A program made the position numbers and the translations under genes. A stretch of 32,397 bases of DNA, taken from Deltaproteobacteria bacterium (GTDB lineage Bacteria; Desulfobacterota; WTBG01; JAGOGO01). Where the stretch lies: positions 1 to 32,397 of the forward strand of contig JAGOGO010000016.1 of assembly GCA_017996625.1 (NCBI GenBank), given 5' to 3'. Positions 26,411-32,397 of this stretch are shown in pieces; the stretch's first letter is position 1, and the number at the start of each line of letters is the position of its first letter. Below the pieces are notes generated by a model. It saw only the letters and a program-made list of their open reading frames with translations, was not told where the DNA came from and searched no databases.

Positions 26411-26928
26411 TGAGATCCAAGGCGCAAAATATTAGAATGCTGCTTCTGGACGTTGATGGTGTTTTGACTGACGGACGTTTCATGTATACGGACGATGGCA
26501 GGGAGTACAAATGCTTTCATACTCAAGATGGGCTGGGTCTGCGTATGATGCTTCGGGAGGGCATCGGCGTGATCGTCATTTCAGGCCGTTCTTCACCGGC
26601 GCTGGAATACCGGGCGCGAGAGCTGCGACTTACTGCAGTATACCAGGGCGTTGACGACAAGTTGAGCGTTTTTGAAGAAATCCTGGAAAAGAACAATCTG
26701 AAGCCGCAGGAAGTAGGGTATGTGGGTGATGATCTGGTGGATCTTCCGATTTTAAAGAGAGTGGGTTTTGCAGTTGCGGTGGCAAATGCGGTCGACGAGG
26801 TCCGGGAGCACGCTGATTATGTTACTACGAGGCCCGGCGGTCACGGTGCGGTCAGGGAAATCTGTGAGGTGATTTTGAAAGCACAAGGCAAGTGGCAGAA
26901 TTGTTTATCTCACTATCTGCTTTCATAG
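26410..26928 (+). CDS. kdsC: 3-deoxy-D-manno-octulosonate 8-phosphate phosphatase
   Basis: KdsC removes the phosphate from Kdo-8-P. The 172-residue HAD phosphatase without a cap domain has LLLDVDGVLTDGRF (nucleophile Asp14, acid Asp16), FHTQDGLGLRMM, VISGRSSPALEYRA, and GYVGDDLVDLPILKRVG, which are the family signatures. Capless HADs of this kind act as tetramers. The ATG overlaps the stop of kdsD by one base. Confidence 0.96.
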   Translation: MRSKAQNIRMLLLDVDGVLTDGRFMYTDDGREYKCFHTQDGLGLRMMLREGIGVIVISGRSSPALEYRARELRLTAVYQGVDDKLSVFEEILEKNNLKPQEVGYVGDDLVDLPILKRVGFAVAVANAVDEVREHADYVTTRPGGHGAVREICEVILKAQGKWQNCLSHYLLS

Positions 26929-26978
26929 CCAGACTATGCCTTACTCTCCAAGTGCACGTTTAGAGCGGTGCAGACACC

Positions 26979-27587
26979 ATGAGTTTCAAGAATAAGCGAT
27001 TTTTTGTGAAATCTTCCCTGGCCATAGCCGCACTTCTAATTTTTGTCGGTGTGGCGGTCATTGTGGTGAACCGTCTGTTCCTTTCATCTGAGCCGGATTC
27101 TACTGTTTCCCTGCCGGCCGAAAGCACCAATGAAGCCGATTACGTCATCAAAGGAATCAATTATGTTTCCACTGACAAGAACGGCGTCAAGGTGTGGGAA
27201 CTCACCGCTCAGACCGCCGAGTATTTTGACGACCAGGGACTCATAGAATTTGATCAGGTGTCAATTGCCTTCTTCACTAAAGAAGGACATGCCTATGCGT
27301 TGCGTGCTGACGTCGGCATTGTTAACACTGAGACGCAGGATTTCCGTGTCTCCGGCAATGTATCCGGGTCGTCGGAAAAAGATGACGTTAGTTTCAGAAC
27401 ACAGTCTTTGCAATACCAGGCGGGTATTCAAGAGGTCAGGACCGAGGACACCGTTTTTCTGGAAAGCTCCCGGTTTAAGCTGAAAGGACAAGGAATGGTT
27501 TTGGATCTTCAGAAAGAGAAGGTATACTTGCTTCATAATGTTGAAGCTGTGGGCAAACAAGAGCTCTTTTCCGGTAAAAAACCTTGA
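26979..27587 (+). CDS. lptC: LPS export protein LptC
   Basis: LptC is the bitopic inner-membrane protein that passes LPS from LptBFG to LptA. The 202-residue product has one N-terminal membrane segment (about 12-34) after a basic start, and a periplasmic beta-rich domain with INYVSTDKNGVKVWELTAQT, AEYFDDQGLIEFDQVSIAFF and GQGMVLDLQKEKVYLLHNVE. The pattern fits the LptC/YrbK family. Its position between kdsC and an LptA-domain gene supports the call. No strong ribosome-binding site is seen. Confidence 0.9.
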   Translation: MSFKNKRFFVKSSLAIAALLIFVGVAVIVVNRLFLSSEPDSTVSLPAESTNEADYVIKGINYVSTDKNGVKVWELTAQTAEYFDDQGLIEFDQVSIAFFTKEGHAYALRADVGIVNTETQDFRVSGNVSGSSEKDDVSFRTQSLQYQAGIQEVRTEDTVFLESSRFKLKGQGMVLDLQKEKVYLLHNVEAVGKQELFSGKKP

Positions 27588-27719
27588 CGGCATTGCGAGC
27601 TGTTCAGATCCCGCGTTCCGCGGGATCCAACACCGCGTTTCTGGAATCGCTTCGTCTCCTGCGCGGTGGCTGATTGCCTGTATATCGGAGACGGGCGCAC
27701 GCTTAAGAAAGGTCCATCG
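27588..27719. repeat. GATCCCGCG-TTC-CGCGGGATC hairpin between lptC and the lptA-like gene
   Basis: A perfect 9-bp stem (27607-27615 against 27619-27627) with a TTC loop lies in the 132-bp gap. It is of the same general type as the CCCGC-TTC-GCGGG core of the array at 1-147 and the CCCCGC hairpin near 14106. It may influence expression of the downstream genes. Confidence 0.75.
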
Positions 27720-28964
27720 ATGAGATTACGTGTGCTAGGTGTTCTCGTGCTGATTTTTCTTGCCGGTGATGGAACCGTGAACCTTACGTGCTGCGATGCA
27801 GCCTTAAGGGTAGGCGTCCTGCCGTTCCGCATTTACAGCTCAGAAAAAGTGAACTACCTGCAGGATGAAGTTCCGAAGCGATTGTCTGAGCAGCTTGCTA
27901 AGAACAAGGACCTTGTCCTGGTTGATCCGCTGACGGTTCAGTCCAGTCTTTCCGGCCAGGTCGCAGGCCGTGAATGGAGCAAGGGAGCGCTTGACCAGAT
28001 TGCCCGCACAACGGAGGCCGACTTTCTGGTTTACGGCAGTCTCACGAAGATCGAGAATGCTTTAAGTATCGACGCCAGCGTTTTCACTACGCTGCCCGAC
28101 ACCGGCACCTTCAGAAGTTTTGTGGAAGGACGAGACCTTGATCTTCTCATTAAACAGATGGAAGGAAAGATTGCGCAGCATCTCCTGACTGCCGGCGCTG
28201 CAAAACTGACACCACCGACAGAGACGGTCGTTGCCAAGGCATCACCTCCCGAAAGTACTCAACGCGCTGCTGCTGAGGAGCAGGCACCGGGAGTGGAAGG
28301 CGCTGCACAACCAGCTCCTCCGACGACGCCAGAACAACCAAACGAACCAGAAGCCGAAATCGAAGAACCGCCGACTCCTGCGGAAGAGCAGGTTCCTGAA
28401 GAGCAAGCTGCTGTGACGGAAGCTGCTGAAGAATCTGCTCCTCCTGAACCAGCTCAGGACAGCGCTGAGCCGGAATCGATAAAGGCAATGAATGCGGCTG
28501 GGGCATCTGCACCGTCAGAGTCGGGAGACATGGATTCAGCAAAAAAAGCACCGGCCAACCGCTTGCCGATCCGAATTAGTTCCGATCGTATGGTAGCAGA
28601 TAATCCGCAGCAAACGGTTACCTTTTTTGGCAGTGTAAAAGCCGTCAAGGACGATATGGTGATTCATTCCGATCAGATGACGACCTTTTACAGCAAAGGG
28701 CAAGAGGTGGAAAAAATCATTGCTCAGGGAAATGTAAAAATCAGCCAAAAAGATCTTGCTGCCTCCTGTAGAATGGCAACGTTTTTGCAAGGCGCGCAAA
28801 AGATTATCTTGACGGGCAAGCCCAAAGTCTGGCAAGGTAATAATATGGTGAGCGGGGAGAAAATAGAAATACTCCTTGATCAGGATAAGATATTGATAGA
28901 AGGCGGAAAAAAGAAAGAAGAGCGGGTTAATGTGGTGATTTATCCGAAAGAAAAGAAGGAATGA
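27720..28964 (+). CDS. Periplasmic LptA-domain protein with N-terminal TolB-N/CsgG-like domain
   Basis: From the ATG at 27720 (GAAAGG 7 nt upstream) the product is 414 residues. An ATG 18 codons earlier would mask the signal peptide. Residues 1-27 form a signal peptide. Residues 28-160 form an alpha/beta domain (LRVGVLPFRIYSSEKVNYLQ, TTEADFLVYGSLTKIEN) like the TolB-N/FlgO/CsgG-type domains. Residues 161-280 form a disordered linker rich in Pro, Glu and Ala. Residues 281-414 form an OstA/LptA domain (PIRISSDRMVADNPQQTVTF, KIIAQGNVKISQKDLAAS). LptA normally is about 170-200 residues and bridges LPS across the periplasm. Flanking lptC and lptB indicate that this is the LptA of the system, with an added domain that may dock to the envelope. 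Confidence 0.85.
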   Translation: MRLRVLGVLVLIFLAGDGTVNLTCCDAALRVGVLPFRIYSSEKVNYLQDEVPKRLSEQLAKNKDLVLVDPLTVQSSLSGQVAGREWSKGALDQIARTTEADFLVYGSLTKIENALSIDASVFTTLPDTGTFRSFVEGRDLDLLIKQMEGKIAQHLLTAGAAKLTPPTETVVAKASPPESTQRAAAEEQAPGVEGAAQPAPPTTPEQPNEPEAEIEEPPTPAEEQVPEEQAAVTEAAEESAPPEPAQDSAEPESIKAMNAAGASAPSESGDMDSAKKAPANRLPIRISSDRMVADNPQQTVTFFGSVKAVKDDMVIHSDQMTTFYSKGQEVEKIIAQGNVKISQKDLAASCRMATFLQGAQKIILTGKPKVWQGNNMVSGEKIEILLDQDKILIEGGKKKEERVNVVIYPKEKKE

Positions 28965-28982
28965 CCTTTCCGCACGGAAAGG
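28965..28982 (+). promoter_or_regulatory. Perfect inverted repeat covering the lptB ribosome-binding site
   Basis: CCTTTCCG and CGGAAAGG are separated by two bases, giving a hairpin of 7 bp with a 4-nt loop. It starts right after the stop of the lptA-like gene. Its 3' arm contains the only purine-rich ribosome-binding sequence (GGAAAGG) before the lptB ATG at 28984. It could hide the site or couple lptB translation to the ribosome ending upstream. Confidence 0.55.
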
Positions 28983-28983
28983 T

Positions 28984-29763
28984 ATGTTGTGCTCTGCTAT
29001 GGAATTGTTTTCTGAAGAGTTAGTTAAGTATTATGGAAAGAGAAAAGTGGTCAACAAGGCTAGCCTGCGAGTGTGCTCAGGAGAAGTTGTCGGTCTTTTG
29101 GGACCCAATGGTGCAGGAAAGACAACCACTTTTTATATGATCGTTGGGTTCATTAAACCGCATAAGGGAAGAGTATTTCTCGAAAAAGAAGATATTACTG
29201 ATCAGCCAATGTACCTGCGGGCGCGTCGCGGGATCAGTTATCTGCCGCAGGAACCCTCGGTATTTCGTAAGCTTACCGTCGAAGAGAATATTCTCGCGGT
29301 CCTCGAAACGCTGGAAATGAGCGAAGAACAGCGACACCTCAAGCTCGAGAAGCTTATGAAGGACCTTAATATTTTTTCACTGGCGCGGCACAAGGCATAC
29401 TCTCTTTCAGGCGGAGAGCGGCGAAGAGTTGAGATCAGCCGGGCCTTGGCTAACAATCCCTCCTTTCTTTTGCTGGATGAACCCTTCACCGGTATAGATC
29501 CCATTGCCGTCAGTGAAATTCAGGATATTATTCATTCGCTCAAAGCTCAGGGAATGGGTATTCTCATTTCCGATCATAATTACTTAGAGACTCTCAAAAT
29601 TTGTGACCGGTCCTACATTCTTTACCGGGGCCGGGTCGTTGAAGAAGGAGATTCTCAGAAGATCTTTCAGAGCGAGAAGGCACGCGAGGCCTATCTTGGC
29701 ACGAGATCACTCCGAGATAGTGCAGAGAAGACTATTGCTCGAGAGCTCGGTACTGGCAAGTAG
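28984..29763 (+). CDS. lptB: LPS export ABC transporter ATP-binding protein LptB
   Basis: LptB is the cytoplasmic ATPase of the LptBFGC exporter. The 259-residue product has Walker A GPNGAGKTT, Q-loop region YLPQEPSVFRKLTVEENI, signature LSGGERRRVEISRALA, Walker B FLLLDEPFTGIDP and the H-loop in LISDHNY. These follow the LptB subfamily closely. The start is either the ATG at 28984 or an ATG at 28999. The first is kept because the second lies too far from the ribosome-binding site. A C-terminal tail of about 20 residues exceeds the usual length. rpoN follows after 12 bp. Confidence 0.96.
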   Translation: MLCSAMELFSEELVKYYGKRKVVNKASLRVCSGEVVGLLGPNGAGKTTTFYMIVGFIKPHKGRVFLEKEDITDQPMYLRARRGISYLPQEPSVFRKLTVEENILAVLETLEMSEEQRHLKLEKLMKDLNIFSLARHKAYSLSGGERRRVEISRALANNPSFLLLDEPFTGIDPIAVSEIQDIIHSLKAQGMGILISDHNYLETLKICDRSYILYRGRVVEEGDSQKIFQSEKAREAYLGTRSLRDSAEKTIARELGTGK

Positions 29764-29775
29764 GAAGACCGTATA

Positions 29776-31236
29776 ATGGCCTTGGAAATCAAACAGAACT
29801 TAAAACTTACGCAGCAGCTGGTCATGACGCCTCAGCTTCAGCAGGCGATCAAACTCTTACAACTTTCCCGGCTGGAGCTGCTCGACCTTATTAGGCAGGA
29901 AATCAAGGAAAATCCTGTCCTGGAAGAACATGCTGAGAACAATGCAGAAAAAACCGAGCAAGAAACCCAAATAACCGAGGAATTTGGCGATATCGGTGGT
30001 TCCGTAAAGGAAGATTTTGATGCTCCTGTCAAGGAAGCCGACTTTGACTGGAGAGATTATCTTTACGAGGAAGGACAGCCAACCTGGGACCCGCTCTCAC
30101 GAATGGATTCAGATCCGGAAGAGGAAAATCGACTTTCAGTTGAGCGAAGTCCTCAGAAAACTCGAAGCCTCCATGCACACCTCAGAGAGCAGCTGAGCCT
30201 GGCGTCGTTTGATGATGAAGAACAGGAATGTGGGGAGCTGATTATCGGCAATCTCGATCAGAACGGGTATCTGACCGCGTCGGTGGAAGAGCTGGCCTCT
30301 ATGTCTGGACTCGAACCAGGTCGTGTAGAATCGGTTTTGCAGAATATTCAGAAATTCGATCCTCCTGGAGTAGCGGCCCGAAGTTTACGGGAATGCTTGC
30401 TTCTTCAAGTCTCGAGCCTTGATGAAGGCGTCCGCGATCTCATTGAGAAAGTTATCACGAATCACATTACCGATTTGGGAACAAAGAAATACCGGGCCAT
30501 CGCCAAAGATTTGAGTGTTTCTCTGGAACAAGTTATCGAAGCAGTAAAGATCATTAACACCCTGGATCCGAAACCGGGCCGCGCTTTTAATACGGAAGAT
30601 CCGCAATACATTAATCCTGATCTGTATGTCTACAAAGTAGATGATGAGTACATTGTGCTGCTGAATGAAGATGGGATGCCCCGGCTGCACATCAACTCAT
30701 TCTATCGCCAGGTTCTGACCGAGAAACGGATGACGACCGATGATTCAAAGGAATATATTAAAAATAAGCTGCGTTCGGCCGTGTGGCTGATTAAGAGCAT
30801 CTATCATCGGCAGAACACACTGCGCAACGTTATGTACAGCATTATTAAATTTCAAAAAGACTTTTTTGACCGGGGCATCAGTCACCTTAAGCCGCTGGTC
30901 CTTCGTGAAGTGGCCGAAGACATCAGTATGCACGAATCCACGGTGAGTCGGGTAACCAACAACAAGTATGTCCATACCCCTCACGGGATCTTCCCTCTTA
31001 AGTTCTTTTTTAACAGCAGCATCAATACCGTCGAAGGAGACAATCTGGGTTCGGAAAGCGTCAAAGAAATCATTCGCAAGCTTGTTTTAAGTGAGAATCC
31101 CCGATCGCCGCACAGCGATCAAAAACTCACAGAGCTTCTGCGAGAAAACAATATCAATATCGCGCGACGCACGGTGACGAAATATCGCGAGATGATGTCT
31201 ATTCTTCCTTCAAATAAGAGGAAGAGTTACTTATAA
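29776..31236 (+). CDS. rpoN: RNA polymerase sigma-54 factor
   Basis: Sigma-54 directs RNA polymerase to -24/-12 promoters that need AAA+ activators. The 486-residue protein has the glutamine- and leucine-rich Region I (KLTQQLVMTPQLQQAIKLLQ), an acidic Region II, the core-binding domain (about 120-290), and the DNA-binding part with a helix-turn-helix (LREVAEDISMHESTVSRVTN) and the RpoN box ARRTVTKYRE (463-472). AGGAAG lies 8 nt before the ATG. The lptB-rpoN-hpf-ptsN order is conserved in many Gram-negative bacteria. No activator gene is present in the window. Confidence 0.98.
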   Translation: MALEIKQNLKLTQQLVMTPQLQQAIKLLQLSRLELLDLIRQEIKENPVLEEHAENNAEKTEQETQITEEFGDIGGSVKEDFDAPVKEADFDWRDYLYEEGQPTWDPLSRMDSDPEEENRLSVERSPQKTRSLHAHLREQLSLASFDDEEQECGELIIGNLDQNGYLTASVEELASMSGLEPGRVESVLQNIQKFDPPGVAARSLRECLLLQVSSLDEGVRDLIEKVITNHITDLGTKKYRAIAKDLSVSLEQVIEAVKIINTLDPKPGRAFNTEDPQYINPDLYVYKVDDEYIVLLNEDGMPRLHINSFYRQVLTEKRMTTDDSKEYIKNKLRSAVWLIKSIYHRQNTLRNVMYSIIKFQKDFFDRGISHLKPLVLREVAEDISMHESTVSRVTNNKYVHTPHGIFPLKFFFNSSINTVEGDNLGSESVKEIIRKLVLSENPRSPHSDQKLTELLRENNINIARRTVTKYREMMSILPSNKRKSYL

Positions 31237-31274
31237 TTTCTTTTAACACCCGTGGAGTATGAGGTTGGATCGTT

Positions 31275-31817
31275 ATGGAAATTAAGGTCACTTATCGGCA
31301 TGTTGAACCGAATAAGGCTCTCAAAGAGTATGCAGAAGAGAAAGTTTCACGCATCAAGAAGCATATCGGTCGCCAAGTCAATGCTGACGTCATTTTTTCT
31401 ATGGAAAAAAACCGATACCTTGTGGAAGTAAATATTGCTGGGGATGGAGTCGCATTTAACAGCAAGGAAGAATCGGGAGATAATTTCTTCTCTGCGATTG
31501 ACGAAGTCGTAAACAAGATCGTAAGTCAGGCTGATCGCTTCAAGACTAAACAGAAAAAAAGAAAAGCCTCAACAGAGGTGACTATTCGGCATGACATTAT
31601 AGCCCTGGGGGAGGGAACGGAGGAAAACAGGCAGCCTCGAATTATTCATACCGACAATTACTTCCCCAAGCCTATGCCAATCGAAGAGGCTATCATGCAG
31701 CTCGGCTTGATTGATAATGATTTTCTCGTCTTTACGAATGCCCAATCGAATCGGGTAAATGTGCTTTTCCAGCGTCGAGACGGTAATTATGGCCTCATCG
31801 AAGCAGAAGGTATGTAA
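31275..31817 (+). CDS. hpf: Ribosome hibernation-promoting factor, long form
   Basis: HPF inactivates idle ribosomes by dimerising 70S particles. The 180-residue product has the N-terminal S30AE domain (MEIKVTYRHVEPNKALKEYA; VNIAGDGVAFNSKEESGDNF) and a separate C-terminal domain (NYFPKPMPIEEAIMQLGLID; FLVFTNAQSNRVNVLFQRRD). The latter marks the long type, which dimerises ribosomes without a separate RMF. It lies 38 bp downstream of rpoN and 65 bp before ptsN, a frequent arrangement. Confidence 0.95.
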   Translation: MEIKVTYRHVEPNKALKEYAEEKVSRIKKHIGRQVNADVIFSMEKNRYLVEVNIAGDGVAFNSKEESGDNFFSAIDEVVNKIVSQADRFKTKQKKRKASTEVTIRHDIIALGEGTEENRQPRIIHTDNYFPKPMPIEEAIMQLGLIDNDFLVFTNAQSNRVNVLFQRRDGNYGLIEAEGM

Positions 31818-31882
31818 CCAATGACGATATCAGGTGCAGTACTACAAAGAGAGTGCTGACGCTCTTCAATGAAGGATGTCTA

Positions 31883-32344
31883 ATGAAAATCGGCGAATTG
31901 ATGGATAAGAGGATGATCCTTCCTAATCTTTCCTCTAAGGCTAAGAAGGAGGTCCTGCAAGAAATAGTTGCATGTATCGTGCGCCATGAGAAGAATATCG
32001 ATGGTACTGAGTTAATACGCGTACTCCTGGATCGGGAGGAGCTTGGTTCTACTGGAATTGGCGATGGTATTGCCATTCCCCATGGAAAAGTGAAGTCAAT
32101 AGATAAGCTGATTGTGTCCTGTGGAAGAAGCATCGAAGGCGTCGACTTTCAGTCAATGGATGGAAAGCCGACCCACATTATGTTTCTTCTCATTGCTCCC
32201 GAGCATTCTGCAGGAGTGCACCTCAAGGCTCTCGCCCGCATTTCCCGTCTACTGAAAGACGGAGCATTTCGTAAGGGTCTTATGGAAGCTGCTAGTGCTG
32301 AAGAGATGTATCAGATTATTGTTCAGGAGGATGAAAAATACTAG
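31883..32344 (+). CDS. ptsN: PTS IIA-like nitrogen regulatory protein PtsN
   Basis: PtsN (EIIA-Ntr) is the terminal phosphoacceptor of the nitrogen PTS, with regulatory rather than transport roles. From the ATG at 31883 (GAAGGA 6 nt upstream) the product is 153 residues. A GTG at 31853 in the same frame is less well placed. The phosphorylation site His67 lies in GIAIPHGKVKSIDKLIVSCG, and FLLIAPEHSAGVHLKALARI is the second conserved block. Gene order with rpoN and hpf supports the role. Downstream genes lie beyond the window. Confidence 0.95.
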   Translation: MKIGELMDKRMILPNLSSKAKKEVLQEIVACIVRHEKNIDGTELIRVLLDREELGSTGIGDGIAIPHGKVKSIDKLIVSCGRSIEGVDFQSMDGKPTHIMFLLIAPEHSAGVHLKALARISRLLKDGAFRKGLMEAASAEEMYQIIVQEDEKY

Positions 32345-32397
32345 CGGGGTGCTGAGGGGGAGATATTATTCAGCCTCGTATCCAGAGGCCATACCGC

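Overview
The window looks like a chromosomal segment of a Gram-negative (diderm, LPS-making) bacterium. The gene orders secA - small membrane protein - argJ, nrdR-ribD-ribE-ribBA-ribH-nusB, and kdsB-pyrG-kdsA-kdsD-kdsC-lptC-lptA-lptB-rpoN-hpf-ptsN resemble those of Deltaproteobacteria (Desulfobacterota) and neighbouring phyla. So does the small two-CxxC protein at 13682. SecA carries long insertions more familiar from other phyla, so I cannot name the taxon from sequence alone.

Layout. Positions 1-147 hold a 33-bp tandem repeat cut by the window edge. secA, a membrane-anchored hypothetical and argJ follow on the + strand (518-5348). They end at a long inverted repeat that also lies beyond the end of a converging dprA-topA-lipoprotein cluster (5433-9845, - strand). 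Positions 9846-14389 form a gene-poor accessory stretch. It holds a tRNA-Thr(CGU), an IS3-type transposase remnant, a decayed RAYT-type transposase, a BrnT/BrnA toxin-antitoxin pair whose toxin frame has an amber stop, a HAD hydrolase, a small zinc-ribbon-like protein and several kinds of short palindromic repeat. From 14390 to 21797 the - strand carries lysine-pathway genes (asd, dapA) and a riboflavin operon headed by nrdR and ending in nusB. From 22097 to the right edge the + strand carries CMP-Kdo synthesis, pyrG, the Lpt lipopolysaccharide-export genes, rpoN, hpf and ptsN.

How the genes work together. KdsD, KdsA, KdsC and KdsB make CMP-Kdo for the LPS inner core, and PyrG supplies the CTP used by KdsB. 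LptC, an LptA-domain protein and LptB are parts of the LPS transport bridge. RpoN, HPF and PtsN are the usual downstream regulatory partners. NrdR and NusB bracket the riboflavin genes as transcription factors.

The most unusual observations are the LptA domain fused behind a periplasmic TolB-N/CsgG-like domain and a proline/glutamate/alanine-rich linker, the amber-interrupted brnT with an intact brnA and a predicted leaderless promoter, a perfect hairpin that appears to cover the lptB ribosome-binding site, and a hairpin-centred repeat family (tandem at 1-147, diverged copies near 12240-12330). I see no phage, CRISPR array or biosynthetic cluster.
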